From Devosia sp. (lineage in GTDB: Bacteria; Pseudomonadota; Alphaproteobacteria; Rhizobiales; Devosiaceae), in the NCBI GenBank assembly GCA_016713105.1, contig JADJPS010000018.1:186001-250000 (forward strand): DNA of 64,000 bases, given 5' to 3'. The notes beneath the pieces were generated by a model. The model was not told the origin of the DNA, made no database searches, and saw only the letters and a list, made by a program, of their open reading frames with translations. Shown in pieces: positions 51,867-61,492 of the stretch (position 1 is the first letter of the stretch; the number at the start of each line of letters is the position of its first letter). Position numbers and translations under genes: made by a program.

Positions 51867-54051
51867 TCACGTCGCCGCCAGTGTGATGCTGCGGCTGCCC
51901 AGCACCGGGCTCGTCACCGTGACCTCGATCGGCCCGCTCCCCGTCGCCTCGACCCAGAAGCCGGTCACACCCGCCCGCAGCGGCACCAGTTCCGGTCCCA
52001 GGCGCCGGCCGGCGCCCCCCACCGCGATCGCGACGGGCTCTGACAGGAACGGCAGCCGGTTGCCGAACTGGTCGAGCGCCCGCACCATGACGCGCACCGT
52101 GTCGGTCGCACCGATCGCATCGTGGTCGGCAACCACTTCGAGCCTCGTCGCCACCGGGTCCGCCGCGAAGCGGACCGTCTTCGCCGCCTTGCCGGCAACA
52201 TAGCCCGTTATGCTGGCCCCCAGCCACTCCATGCCCCACAGCCCCAGTTCCTCGCTGGTGAAGTGCCGCCGGTCGAGCACTACTGGCGCGTGCGGCAGGT
52301 GCGGGAAGCTCTCGCGGTCGGGGCCGACCCGCTTGGGCGGGTAGTCGCCGTACTTCAGCTCCACCTCGTCGCAATTGGTGAGCACGATCAGCGGCAGCAC
52401 GCCGCCGATGTTCCGTTCGCCGCGCGCCCAGAACGTCACCGGCTTGAGGATCACCTCCTCGTCGGGCGCGCACTGGCTGGCATAGGCATAGGCCGCGAAC
52501 TTGGGCTCGCGGAACATGTCCATGACGCCGTGATAGCAGATGCGGTCCCCGGAGCCGAACTCGATGTGGGTGTTGTAGTCGAAGGCGCACCAGCCGATGG
52601 CCCCGGCGATCTGCGGGTCGCCATAGGCGGCATCGAGCACCTCGAGGTGGCGCCGCACGTGTTCGGCCTGCCGCTGTTCCTGGTCGAAGCTCTTGGTCGG
52701 GAACATGTGCCCCCCGAACTCGGTGATCATGTAGGGCACCGGGTAGTCGAGGCCGGTGACCTCGCCCTGCGGCCTGAGCGCCGTGCGCGGGCGGTTGCCG
52801 CCCAGTTCCTCGTTGCCGAGGATGAAGTCGTTCATGGTGTAGACGTCTTCGAGCAACTCGCTGTCGGTGATGTAGCGCACCCCGCCCGTCGGACGGGTGG
52901 CGTCGAGTTCATGAGCGAGACGGTTGGTCTCGGCATAGAAGTCGTGGTCGTCCTGGCTCTCGTTGATGCGCACGCCCCAGATGACGATGGATGGGTGGTT
53001 CCAGTCGCGCGTGATCATCCGCCGGACGTTCTCGACCGCCTCGGCCTTCCAGGCCGTGCCGCCGATGTGCTGCCAGCCGGGGATCTCCTCGAACACCAGC
53101 AGCCCCAGCCGGTCGCAATGATCGAGAAACCAGCTCGATTGCGGATAGTGCGATGTGCGAACGATGTTGACGTGCAATTCGTGCTTGAGGATCTCGGCGT
53201 CACGCTCCTGCGCGGCGCGCCCCAGCGCGTAGCCCGAATAGGGGAAGGACTGGTGCCGATTGAGGCCGCGAAGCTTCAGCGGCCGACCATTGAGTTTGAA
53301 ACCCTCGGAATCGAACTGTACCGTGCGGAAGCCGAAGCTGGAGACCAGGCTGTCACGCCCCACGCTCACCTCGATCGTGTAGAGCACCGGCGTCTTGACG
53401 TCCCACAGCGACAGACCCTCGAGATCATCGAAGCGGAGGGCCACCCGGGCAGCGGCCGGAGCGCCTGCGGTGGCGATGGTGCGGCCTGCCGCGTCCCGCA
53501 GCGTGGCGACGGCCTGGCCGGCGAGAACCAGCCCCTGCGGATTGCCCAGCGCCACATCGACAAGCACGGTCTTCTTCGCCGCCAGCGCGTCGGGTGTCTC
53601 GATCTTGATGCGCTCGACAAAGACCCGATCGGTGACCTTGAGCCATGCGTCGCGGTAGATGCCGGCATAGGTGAGGTAGTCGATGCGCCCGCCGAACGGC
53701 GGAATCTGCGGATTCTCGCTGCCGTCGATCACCACCACGAGTTCGTTGTCGCCGTCCCTGAGGCGTCCGGTGAGCCGCGCCTCGAACGGGGTGTAGCCGT
53801 CGCGATGCGCGGTGATCGCCTCGCCATTGAGGCTGACCCGCGCATTGGCCATGGCGCCGTCGAAGACGACGCTGACCTCCCGCCCGGCCCAGGCCGGATC
53901 GGCCCTGCAGCGTCTTGCGATAGGTGAACTCCCGCTGGTAGCGCCGTTCGTCGAAGTACGAGAACGGCAGCTCCACCGCAGTGTGCGGCAGGGTGACCGG
54001 GACGCCGTCCTCGAAGAACCAGCCGGCGTTGAAGCTCGCAACCGAACGCAT
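51867..54051 (-). pseudogene. lacZ: Family 2 glycoside hydrolase (beta-galactosidase-like), frameshifted
   Basis: This is a GH2 enzyme of about 727 aa once repaired. From 54051 the frame reads ASFNAGWFFEDGVPVTLPHTAVELP to YRKTLQ. The neighbouring frame continues ADPAWAGREVSVVFDGAMANARV and runs to the stop. One surplus base in the CCC at 53903-53905 (G in coding strand) explains the break. The repaired protein has an N-terminal jelly-roll, an immunoglobulin-like domain, and a TIM barrel with the acid/base pair in RINESQDD and nucleophile Glu in MITEFGGHMF, then C-terminal beta domains. Position between lacG- and lacK-like genes supports beta-galactosidase; beta-glucuronidase or beta-mannosidase remain possible. 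Error and real mutation cannot be distinguished. Confidence 0.82.
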
Positions 54052-54064
54052 GAAGAGGAAGTTC

Positions 54065-54946
54065 CTATTTGACCGAGCCCAGCAGCCCCTCGACGAAGCG
54101 GCGCTGCAGGACGAAGAAGATGACGAGGGTGGGAAGCGTGGCGAGGATCGTCCCCACCATGATGACGCCGTAGTCGGGATAGTAGGCCGAACTCAGCGAC
54201 TGGATCACGAGCGTGATGGTCTTCTGCTCGTTGGTCTGCAGCACGATCAGCGGCCACAGGTAGTTGTTCCAGTTGGCCATGAACACGATGATGATCGCCG
54301 CCGCGTAGGTCGAGCGCATCACGGGCAGGTAGATGTGGAGGAAGATCTGCCACTCCTTGAGCCCGTCGATGCGTGCGGCGTCGCGCAGCTCGTGCGGGAA
54401 GGCCTTGGTCGCCTGGCGGAAGTAGAAGATGATGAAGATCGAGGCGATGCCGGGCAGGATGATCGCGGCGTAGGTGTTGATGAGCTTTAGGTTGGCCATC
54501 ATCACGAAGAGCGGCACCATCAGCGCCGCGAACGGGATGGACAGCATCAGCAGCATGCCGCCGAAGATCTTCTCGCGGAAGCGCGACCGGAACACCTCGA
54601 AGCCGTAGCCGGCGAGCGAGGACACGGCGAGGGTGAGCAATGTTCCCACGATGGCGAGGAAGGCCGAATTCCAGAAGATGCGCGGGGCATCCACCTGGGT
54701 GAAAAAGCCCACCACATTGGTCAACAGCGCCTCGCCGATGGTCGCCTTGCCGGTGACGATGTCGGGCGAGGCGTTGGTGGCGCTGACGATCATCCACAGA
54801 AACGGGAAGACCGAGACGAACGCGGCGACCGACAGCAGCACGTAGACCAGCGCGCGGCGGATCAGCGCCGGCAGGTTGAGGCTCGGCCCGGTGCGGCGGG
54901 CCACGATGGCATGGTCGAGGTCGACCGCCTGCTCGAGCGTGCTCAT
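54065..54946 (-). CDS. lacG: Sugar ABC transporter permease, LacG/MalG type
   Basis: This 293-aa permease has about six helices, starting with LVYVLLSVAAFVSVFPFLWMIVSA. The EAA loop is ELRDAARIDGLKEWQIFLHIYLPVM and the family C-terminus LQRRFVEGLLGSVK. Its ATG overlaps the stop of the preceding permease by 1 bp. It forms the membrane channel with the LacF-like subunit. Confidence 0.93.
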   Translation of the reverse strand: MSTLEQAVDLDHAIVARRTGPSLNLPALIRRALVYVLLSVAAFVSVFPFLWMIVSATNASPDIVTGKATIGEALLTNVVGFFTQVDAPRIFWNSAFLAIVGTLLTLAVSSLAGYGFEVFRSRFREKIFGGMLLMLSIPFAALMVPLFVMMANLKLINTYAAIILPGIASIFIIFYFRQATKAFPHELRDAARIDGLKEWQIFLHIYLPVMRSTYAAAIIIVFMANWNNYLWPLIVLQTNEQKTITLVIQSLSSAYYPDYGVIMVGTILATLPTLVIFFVLQRRFVEGLLGSVK

Positions 54947-55827
54947 CAGCGCCGATCCCTTGCGACCACGAACTGGATGAAGCTCAGGATGCCGACCAGC
55001 ACCACGATGACGTAGCTGACGGTCGAGGCATAGCCGAAGCTGGGCATGAACTTGAAGGTCAGGTTGTAGATGTAGAGCGACAGCGTCAGCGTCGAGTCCG
55101 ACGGCCCGCCGGCGGTGATGGTGTTGACCTCGTCGAACAGCTGCAGCGTGCCGATGGTCGAGATCACCGAGGTGAACAGGATCACCGGCTTCAGCATCGG
55201 CACGGTGAGGTGCCAGAACCGGGCCCAGGCGGGCACCCCGTCGATCCGCGCCGCCTCGTAGATCGAGCGGTCGATGTTCTGCATCGCGGCGAGGTAGAAG
55301 ATCATGTTGTAGCCGGTCCAGCGCCAGGTGATGGCGAGGATGACCACGACCTTGGCCCAGAACGGATCGGCGAGCCACGGGATCGGCGTCGCGATCAGAC
55401 CGACGGCAAGCAGGAAGTCGTTGATCACCCCGTCATTGGCGAACATCGACTTGAACAGGATGGAGTAGGCGACCAGCGAGGTGACGCAGGGCAGGAAGAT
55501 GGCGGTGCGAAAAAAGCTCCGTCCCCACAGCTTGCTGTCGTTGAGCGCCGCCGCGAACAGCAGCGCCAGCACCAGCATGATCGGCACCTGGACGATCAGG
55601 AAGATGAAGGTGTTGGTGAGCGCCCGCTGGAATACCGGATCCTGCGTCAGGCGCACGATGTTGGCGATGCCGCCGAAGCTGAAGTTCATGCCGCGGCCGG
55701 TCTGGAAGCTCATCCAGAGCGACCACAGGATCGGGTAGATCATGAACATGCCGAGCAGCACCAGCGCCGGCATGACGAAGAGCCAGCCGTTGATCTGCTC
55801 GCTGCGACCGAGTCTTGCCTGTGCCAA
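54946..55827 (-). CDS. lacF: Sugar ABC transporter permease, LacF/MalF type
   Basis: This 293-aa permease begins with the first helix region INGWLFVMPALVLLGMFMIYPILWSLWMSF. Its EAA loop is YEAARIDGVPAWARFWHLTVPMLKP. It is intact and of normal length. A stem-loop separates it from the binding-protein gene by 75 bp, which commonly lowers permease expression relative to binding protein. Confidence 0.93.
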   Translation of the reverse strand: MAQARLGRSEQINGWLFVMPALVLLGMFMIYPILWSLWMSFQTGRGMNFSFGGIANIVRLTQDPVFQRALTNTFIFLIVQVPIMLVLALLFAAALNDSKLWGRSFFRTAIFLPCVTSLVAYSILFKSMFANDGVINDFLLAVGLIATPIPWLADPFWAKVVVILAITWRWTGYNMIFYLAAMQNIDRSIYEAARIDGVPAWARFWHLTVPMLKPVILFTSVISTIGTLQLFDEVNTITAGGPSDSTLTLSLYIYNLTFKFMPSFGYASTVSYVIVVLVGILSFIQFVVARDRR

Positions 55828-55871
55828 CGCCAGCCTCGCGGGGGATGAGATGTCCGGGAGCGCGACGGAGA

Positions 55872-55893
55872 GGGGCGGGATCTCGCCCGCCCC
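55872..55893. promoter_or_regulatory. Intergenic stem-loop between lacE- and lacF-like genes
   Basis: Perfect 8-bp G/C arms (GGGGCGGG and CCCGCCCC) with a 6-base loop lie 9 bp past the binding-protein stop, with no T-run. The position suggests a 3' mRNA-stabilising or partial attenuation structure and not a full terminator. Confidence 0.55.
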
Positions 55894-55902
55894 TTCCCGG
55901 CT

Positions 55903-57177
55903 CTACTGGATCTGCTGCTTGACCTGAGCGTCGATCGCCGCGATCGCCTCATCGACCGAGCCGCCCTTGGCGAGGGCCGGCAGCTGGGCCACCACCGCGG
56001 CGTCCGCCTCGTTGGTGAAGATGCCGTAGTTGACGCCCGGGATCTGGCCGAGCCAGGTGGTGAAGTTCTGCCACACCGGCTGGCCGCCGAAATAGGCGTC
56101 GCTGGCCCGATAGGCCTCGCCATCGCGGGCAGCGAGGAGCGAACCGAGCGCTCCCTGGTTGACGAGGATCTTCTGGTAGAAGTCGACGTCCTTGCCCCAG
56201 ACCTCCTTGAGGAAATCGATCGCCTCGGCCTTTTCGGCGGACGAGGCCAGCACGTACCAGCTCGAGCCACCGAGGTTGGAGGCGTGCGTTGCCCCCTCGA
56301 CGCCGGCGAGCCTGGGCAGGGGTGCCACGCCCCAGTTGCCCGCCTGGTTGGCCGCCTTGATCGTTGCGGTCATCCACACGCCGGTGAACACTGCCGCCGA
56401 CTCGCCCGAGGTGAAGGCCCCGGTGTATTCGGTCCAGCCGGAGACGGGCTTGTAGATCTCCGTCGCCTGCAGCAGCTTGGCATAGGTCTCGAGCGCCGCC
56501 TTGAATACCGGGCTTCCGGCGATGTCGGTCTGCCCGTCAGCGGTGAAGTACCACTTGCCGGCGGACTGCAGCATGATGCGGATGGCGCCCGCATCGTTGA
56601 GGTCGACACCGAGCAGCGGATGCCCGGTCTTGGCCTTCACCGCCTTGCCGATCTCGATCAGCTGATCCCAGGTGATGTCCTGCAGGTCGGCATCGGAATA
56701 GCCGGCCTCGGCCAGGTAGTCGGACCGGTAGAACAGGCCCGTGACGCCGGAATCGAACGGCAGCGAGTAGGTCTGGCCGTTGAGCGTTGCCAGTTCGACC
56801 TTGTAGGGCGCAAAGCCGGCATAGTCGACCTGGCCCGACAGCGGCTCGAAAGCCCCCGGGAACGACTGCAGGTACTTCTGAGCGCCGTAATCCTCGATCA
56901 GCACGATGTCCGGCAGGCCATCGGTGGTGCCGGAAGCCAGCTGGGCCTGGAGCTTCTGCTCGAGGTCGGCCTTGGCGAAGTCGACGATGTTGAGCTTGAA
57001 GTCGGGATGCGAGGCGGCGTAGCGATCGCCGGCCTCCTTCATGGTGGCACCGTTGAAGTTCGGGTCCCAGCACCAGACCGTGACTTCGCCGGCAAGCGCC
57101 GCCGTGACGGTCATCAGGCTGACACCCGCGACGGCAGCACCAAGAGCGCGGCGCAGGGCCGCAGATGCGATCTTCAT
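55903..57177 (-). CDS. lacE: Sugar ABC transporter substrate-binding protein, LacE-like
   Basis: This 424-aa exported binding protein of SBP family 1 has a Sec signal peptide (ALGAAVAGVSLMTVTAALAG) followed by EVTVWCWDPNFNG, typical of lactose/cellobiose binders. It includes PFDSGVTGLFYRSDYLAEAG and the C-terminal part NEADAAVVAQLPALAKGGSVDEA. It is the first gene of the E-F-G-Z-K operon, with the LacI gene just upstream in the same direction and a palindrome between them. Lactose or another beta-galactoside is the likely ligand by context. Confidence 0.9.
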   Translation of the reverse strand: MKIASAALRRALGAAVAGVSLMTVTAALAGEVTVWCWDPNFNGATMKEAGDRYAASHPDFKLNIVDFAKADLEQKLQAQLASGTTDGLPDIVLIEDYGAQKYLQSFPGAFEPLSGQVDYAGFAPYKVELATLNGQTYSLPFDSGVTGLFYRSDYLAEAGYSDADLQDITWDQLIEIGKAVKAKTGHPLLGVDLNDAGAIRIMLQSAGKWYFTADGQTDIAGSPVFKAALETYAKLLQATEIYKPVSGWTEYTGAFTSGESAAVFTGVWMTATIKAANQAGNWGVAPLPRLAGVEGATHASNLGGSSWYVLASSAEKAEAIDFLKEVWGKDVDFYQKILVNQGALGSLLAARDGEAYRASDAYFGGQPVWQNFTTWLGQIPGVNYGIFTNEADAAVVAQLPALAKGGSVDEAIAAIDAQVKQQIQ

Positions 57178-57254
57178 GTGTTGTCCTCCCAGACATCAGG
57201 GCGAACTCCGCCGCCCCGTGGCGAGGAGTCATAGCCAGCCCGAAGAAGGGACGC

Positions 57255-57273
57255 AATATTTTCAGTAAATATT
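57255..57273. promoter_or_regulatory. A/T palindrome, putative LacI operator before lacE
   Basis: AATATTT and AAATATT form a perfect dyad with a 5-base spacer (TCAGT) in an otherwise GC-rich region. It touches the stop codon of the upstream LacI gene and lies about 80 bp before the lacE-like start. The likely binder is the adjacent LacI-family repressor. Confidence 0.6.
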
Positions 57274-58307
57274 TATCTCGGGCTCTCCGCGTCCTCGGGC
57301 CGACGTGTGCTGCCGCGCCAGATCAGTCGGGAGGCGAGGTTGATGCGCTTGGCAAGGTCCCTGCCCGCGGCCCGCTCAAGCAGCAGTTCCACCGCTGCCT
57401 CGCCGATTTCCTCGGCCGGCAGGTGGATGGTGGAGAGCGGCGGGCTGAGGAACTGCGCCACCGAGATGTCGTTGAAGCTCGCAACGGCGACGTCGTCCGG
57501 GATGCTGAGCCCGAGTTCGTGGATGGCCCGATAGGCGCCGACGGCGATGTTGTCGTTGCAGGTGACGATCGCGTCGGGTCGGTCCGGCTGCTCCAGCAGC
57601 CGCATGGCAAGGCGATAGCCGGTCTGCTCGGTATTGCGCTCCACCGCCCGATCGGTCAGGCAGATCGCCGGATCGAACCTGCCGTTTGCCGTGCTCCACT
57701 CGATGTAGGTGCGGCAGCGGACTTCGGCATAGGGATCGGCAGCGCCCTCCTCCATCCAGCCGACGAAGCCGATGCGCTTGTAGCCAAGCTGCTGCAATGC
57801 GCCGAGGAGCTTCCGCATGGCGAAGGCCAGGTCGCTCGCGACGCTGTCGTACTCGTCGCTCGGCGGATAGAAATCGGCGAATACCAGGTGCCGGGCATGG
57901 CGTCTGAGCCAGGCGATCTCCTCGTCGCCATGAAACCCGATGGCGATCACGCCCGAGGCGCTTTGCAGCAGGTTGGCGTCCGGCATCGAATCGGTGTGGT
58001 AAACTTTTACTGTCTCGATCTTCAGCGCCTGGCAGCGGCTCTCGATCCCCAGCCGCAGCCCCACATAGTAGGGATCGATCAGTTCCTGCTCGGGACGCAG
58101 GAAGTGCACCAGCGCCACCTTGCTCAGCCCCTGCTGGTTGGCGCGGTTGCGGGCCCGCGGCGTCGAATAGTTCAGCGCCTCTGCCGCCTCGATGATCGCC
58201 TGCCGCTTCCTGGCGGTGATCGACAGCGTTGCGTCGAAATTGAGCACCCGCGACACCGTCGCCGTCGAGACACCGACGACACCCGCGATTTCCTTGAGGG
58301 TAACCAT
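57273..58307 (-). CDS. LacI-family transcriptional repressor, EbgR-like
   Basis: This 344-aa repressor has an N-terminal LacI helix-turn-helix (TLKEIAGVVGVSTATVSRVLNF, residues about 3-24), a hinge helix, and a periplasmic-binding-like effector domain resembling EbgR (IDPYYVGLRLGIESRC; GYKRIGFVGW; LSIPDDVAVASFNDISVAQF). I chose ATG 58307; an ATG 24 bases upstream at 58331 is in frame. It is transcribed towards the lacEFGZK-like operon and is its probable galactoside-responsive repressor. Confidence 0.88.
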   Translation of the reverse strand: MVTLKEIAGVVGVSTATVSRVLNFDATLSITARKRQAIIEAAEALNYSTPRARNRANQQGLSKVALVHFLRPEQELIDPYYVGLRLGIESRCQALKIETVKVYHTDSMPDANLLQSASGVIAIGFHGDEEIAWLRRHARHLVFADFYPPSDEYDSVASDLAFAMRKLLGALQQLGYKRIGFVGWMEEGAADPYAEVRCRTYIEWSTANGRFDPAICLTDRAVERNTEQTGYRLAMRLLEQPDRPDAIVTCNDNIAVGAYRAIHELGLSIPDDVAVASFNDISVAQFLSPPLSTIHLPAEEIGEAAVELLLERAAGRDLAKRINLASRLIWRGSTRRPEDAESPR

Positions 58308-58658
58308 GGCCAAACCCGTATTGCGCGGCAAGCCGTGCTACCGCGGGCCCGACTTGTCAACAGCGGTCGCCCTCGGCAGGCCGACTCCCGGCAGCAGGCC
58401 TGACGCGCTGCATCCTCCCGGGCGTTCCGCCGATCGCCTGCGCCTTTTCACGATGCGACATATCGTCTGGCGGGCCACGCCGCGCGCCTGAAGCAACCGG
58501 CCGCCTCGGCGCGACGGCCCGGCCGGAGCAGCACCACGCCCATCCGGTCCGGCGTGCGGACATCGAAGCTCCGCCGGTCCTGGCGAGCCGGGGATCGCCA
58601 TGGCAGGCGGATCCCCGATCCCGTTGACAGGCAGTCGAGGTCGAGCTACAACGACATT

Positions 58659-58674
58659 GGTTTAACGTAAAACC
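58659..58674. promoter_or_regulatory. LacI-type operator O1
   Basis: GGTTTAACGTAAAACC is a near-perfect palindrome with the central CG of LacI-family operators. It lies 80 bp before the LacI gene at 58754, which probably represses its own operon through it. Confidence 0.7.
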
Positions 58675-58725
58675 TTGATCTTTGCCGGCTGAGGCTCTCG
58701 CCAGACGCATCCGGCAAAGGCGACT

Positions 58726-58741
58726 GGTTTAACGTGAAACT
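58726..58741. promoter_or_regulatory. LacI-type operator O2
   Basis: GGTTTAACGTGAAACT repeats O1 with 14 of 16 bases. Centre-to-centre distance to O1 is 67 bp (about six helical turns), which suits DNA looping. It ends 12 bp before the LacI start, so binding would block transcription or overlap the leader. Confidence 0.7.
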
Positions 58742-58753
58742 CTGGAGGATCTC

Positions 58754-59770
58754 GTGGCTCGACCGACGATCAAGGACATCGCGCAGGCGGCGAACGTCTC
58801 CGCCATGACGGTCTCCAACGTCCTCAACGGCCGCCGCGCCAAGGCCTCGGACGAAACGGTCGAGCGCATCATGTCGGCGGTCAGGACGCTCGGCTACCGA
58901 CCCAACATGAGCGCGCGCAGCCTCGTTTCCAACGCCTCGCGCATGGTCGGAGTGCTGATCCCCTTCACCGAGAACCAGAACCAGCTGCTGCTCGACAATC
59001 CGTTCTACGCCGAGGTGATCAGCGGCATCGAGAGCGCGCTGCGGACCAATGGCTACTACATGATGCTGGCCGGGATCGGCGAGCGGACGGTGGAACTCGA
59101 CACGCTCTCGGGCTGGGGCATGGACGGACTGATCGTCGTCGGCGCCTATCGCGAGGGCCTGTTCGAGCAGTTGCGGGCCCTCGACCTGCCGACCCTGCTC
59201 GTCGACTCCTATATCGAGGACGACCACTTCTACCGCCTCGGCATCGACGATGAGGCCGCTGCCTGTCGCGCCACGCATTACCTGATCGGACGCGGACATC
59301 GCGGCGTCGCCTTCGTCACCGGCGTGATCCGGACCGATGGCGTGGTCGAACGACGCTATGCCGGCTACCGGCGCGCCCTCGACGAGGCGGGCATCGCCTT
59401 CGACCCCTCGCGGGTCCTCTCCGGCTCGGTCACCTTCGACTGGGGTCTCGAATCCGCCGCCCGGATCGCCGCACGGGACGACATCACCGCGGCATTCTGC
59501 ACCGCCGACCTCGTTGCCGCAGGCCTCCAGGCGGGCCTGCTCAAGCTCGGCAAGCGCATCCCCGAGGATATCTCGGTCATGGGTTTCGACAATCTGTCGG
59601 TGTCGCGCATGATCTACCCGGCGCTCACCACCATCGACCAGTCGATCCTCGCCAAGGGCCGCCTCGCCGGCAACCTCATCGCCGCCATCCTCGACAAGAA
59701 GGACGTGCCGCGCCGAACGGTGACGGACGTCATCATCATCGAGCGCGACAGCGTCGCGAGGAGACGGTGA
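58754..59770 (+). CDS. LacI-family transcriptional regulator
   Basis: This 338-aa repressor has an N-terminal motif PTIKDIAQAANVSAMTVSNVLNG, the hinge helix with RPNMSARSLVS, and an effector domain with VMGFDNLSVSRMIYPALTTIDQS. The first codon is GTG or ATG-like at 58754 after a GGAGG. It is autogenously placed behind two operators and is the first gene of the sugar-uptake operon that follows; its stop overlaps the permease start by 1 bp. Confidence 0.9.
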   Translation: MARPTIKDIAQAANVSAMTVSNVLNGRRAKASDETVERIMSAVRTLGYRPNMSARSLVSNASRMVGVLIPFTENQNQLLLDNPFYAEVISGIESALRTNGYYMMLAGIGERTVELDTLSGWGMDGLIVVGAYREGLFEQLRALDLPTLLVDSYIEDDHFYRLGIDDEAAACRATHYLIGRGHRGVAFVTGVIRTDGVVERRYAGYRRALDEAGIAFDPSRVLSGSVTFDWGLESAARIAARDDITAAFCTADLVAAGLQAGLLKLGKRIPEDISVMGFDNLSVSRMIYPALTTIDQSILAKGRLAGNLIAAILDKKDVPRRTVTDVIIIERDSVARRR

Positions 59771-60654
59771 TGGAAGCCGTCTCGGGCCGCGGCCGACTGA
59801 TCGCCGTGCTGGTTCTCGTGGGACCGAGCTTGGTCGGCATGACGGCCTTCTACATCCTGCCGGTCCTCAGTTCCCTGGTGGTGAGCTTCGCCAAGTGGGA
59901 CCTGCTGTCTCCGATCCGCTGGATCGGCCTCGCCAACTACGCCAACGCCCTCGCCGATCCGGCCGTGCAGCAGGCGCTCGGCAACACCGTGACCTTCATT
60001 GCGGGCTACCTCCCCACCGTCGTCGCCCTCGGGCTCGGGCTGGCGCTGCTGCTCAACCGGCGCCTCAAGGGCCGGACCTTCTTCCGCGCCGTCTACTTCG
60101 TGCCGGTCGTCACCTCGTGGGTGGCGGTGTCGCTGATCTGGAAGTGGCTGCTCAACCCGCAGTACGGGCTGGTCAACTACGCCTTGTCGCTCATCGGCAT
60201 TCAGGGCCCCGGCTGGCTGTTCGACCCGGCCTGGGCGATGGCGGGCGTCGTCCTCACCTCGGTGTGGAAGGATGTCGGCTTCGTCACCGTCATCTATCTG
60301 GCAGGCCTTCAGGACATCCCCGAGAGTCTGGGCGAGGCCGCCGCACTGGATGGCGCCACCACCTGGCAGAAGTTCCGCTTCGTCATCTTCCCGATGCTGG
60401 CGCCGACCACCATCTTCGTCACCACCATCTCGCTGATCTCCTCGTTTCAGGTCTTCGACCAGGTCTTCATCATGACCGGCGGCGGGCCGGTGGGCGCCAC
60501 CACCACAATGGTGCAACTGATCTACAGGAACGCCTTCTCCTATTCGGCCATGGGCTATGCCTCGGCGATCAGCTGGATCCTGTTCGCGCTGATCTTCACC
60601 GTCACCCTCGTCCAGAACCTGCTGCAGAAGCGGCTGGATCGCTCCGATGGCTAG
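59770..60654 (+). CDS. Sugar ABC transporter permease, MalF-like
   Basis: This permease of about 294 aa has six helices (first: LIAVLVLVGPSLVGMTAFYILPVLSSLVVSF), with EAA loop LGEAAALDGATTWQKFRFVIFPML and GGPVGATTTM. Start is ATG 59770 overlapping the LacI stop; a GTG one codon earlier is possible. It pairs with the permease at 60647 (8-bp overlap). Confidence 0.92.
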   Translation: MEAVSGRGRLIAVLVLVGPSLVGMTAFYILPVLSSLVVSFAKWDLLSPIRWIGLANYANALADPAVQQALGNTVTFIAGYLPTVVALGLGLALLLNRRLKGRTFFRAVYFVPVVTSWVAVSLIWKWLLNPQYGLVNYALSLIGIQGPGWLFDPAWAMAGVVLTSVWKDVGFVTVIYLAGLQDIPESLGEAAALDGATTWQKFRFVIFPMLAPTTIFVTTISLISSFQVFDQVFIMTGGGPVGATTTMVQLIYRNAFSYSAMGYASAISWILFALIFTVTLVQNLLQKRLDRSDG

Positions 60655-61474
60655 GCCCGCTCTTCGTCCCGCCGATGTCGCGACCTACGCGGTACTTGCT
60701 GCCGGCGCACTGGTGATGCTGCTGCCCTTTGTCTGGATGGTCTCCACCTCGTTCAAGACCGGCGAGGCGACCTTCGTCACGCCACCGCAGTTCATCCCGG
60801 CCAACCCGACGACGGATAACTACGCACGGGTGTTCTCGACCGTTCCGATGGGCCAGTTCTTCGTCAATTCCCTGTTCGTGTCGGTCACCAGCACCGCGCT
60901 CATGGTGCTCAATTGCGCCATGGCCGGCTATGCCTTCGCCCGCATCCGCTTTCCGGGTCGGGAGATCCTGTTCTACGCCTACCTGGCGACGCTGATGATC
61001 CCCCAGCAGGTGACGCTCGTCCCGCTGTTCGCGCTGATGACATGGCTCGGCTGGGGCAACACCTACCAGGCCCTGATCCTGCCGGCGAGCTTCGGCGCCT
61101 TCGGCACCTTCCTGCTTCGCCAGTTCTTCCTGCGCCTGCCGCGCGAGGTGGAGGAAGCCGCCTTCATCGACGGCGCCGGCTACGTACGCATCTTCTTTTC
61201 GATCGGCCTGCAGCTGGCGCGCCCCGCGCTCGCGACTCTGGCCGTGTTTGCCTTCATGGCCAGCTGGAACAGCTTCCTGTGGCCCCTGATCATCACCTCG
61301 AACCAGTCGATGATGACCCTGCCGGTGGGGTTGAGCTTCCTCAACGGCCGCTACGCCACCGACTGGAACGTGCTGATGGCCGGCGCCGTGATCGGCACCC
61401 TGCCGATCCTCGCCGTCTACGTTTTCGCCCAGAAATACATCATCCAGGGTCTGGCAACGACTGGGCTGAAATAG
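60647..61474 (+). CDS. Sugar ABC transporter permease, MalG-like
   Basis: This 275-aa permease has helices starting at YAVLAAGALVMLLPFVWMVSTSF, EAA loop EVEEAAFIDGAGYVRIFFSIGLQLARP and the family C-terminus FAQKYIIQGLATTGLK. It overlaps the upstream permease by 8 bp. No dedicated ATPase follows; the nearest sugar ATPase is the LacK-like protein at 50798. Confidence 0.92.
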   Translation: MARPALRPADVATYAVLAAGALVMLLPFVWMVSTSFKTGEATFVTPPQFIPANPTTDNYARVFSTVPMGQFFVNSLFVSVTSTALMVLNCAMAGYAFARIRFPGREILFYAYLATLMIPQQVTLVPLFALMTWLGWGNTYQALILPASFGAFGTFLLRQFFLRLPREVEEAAFIDGAGYVRIFFSIGLQLARPALATLAVFAFMASWNSFLWPLIITSNQSMMTLPVGLSFLNGRYATDWNVLMAGAVIGTLPILAVYVFAQKYIIQGLATTGLK

Positions 61475-61492
61475 ACCCCAAAGGAGGAACCG

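Larger units (their letters stand above)
58308..58753. other. Intergenic region between divergent LacI genes
   Basis: No gene is supported in these 446 bp. The left 330 bp show nothing I recognise. The right part carries two near-identical operators (58659, 58726) and an inverted repeat between them (9-bp arms at 58680-58688 and 58711-58719). Confidence 0.6.

Noticed and set aside
51867..54797. 976-codon minus-strand frame as one giant GH2 protein
   Set aside because: The part upstream of about 53905 is a shadow of the LacG gene and the true GH2 N-terminus lies in another frame starting at 54051.
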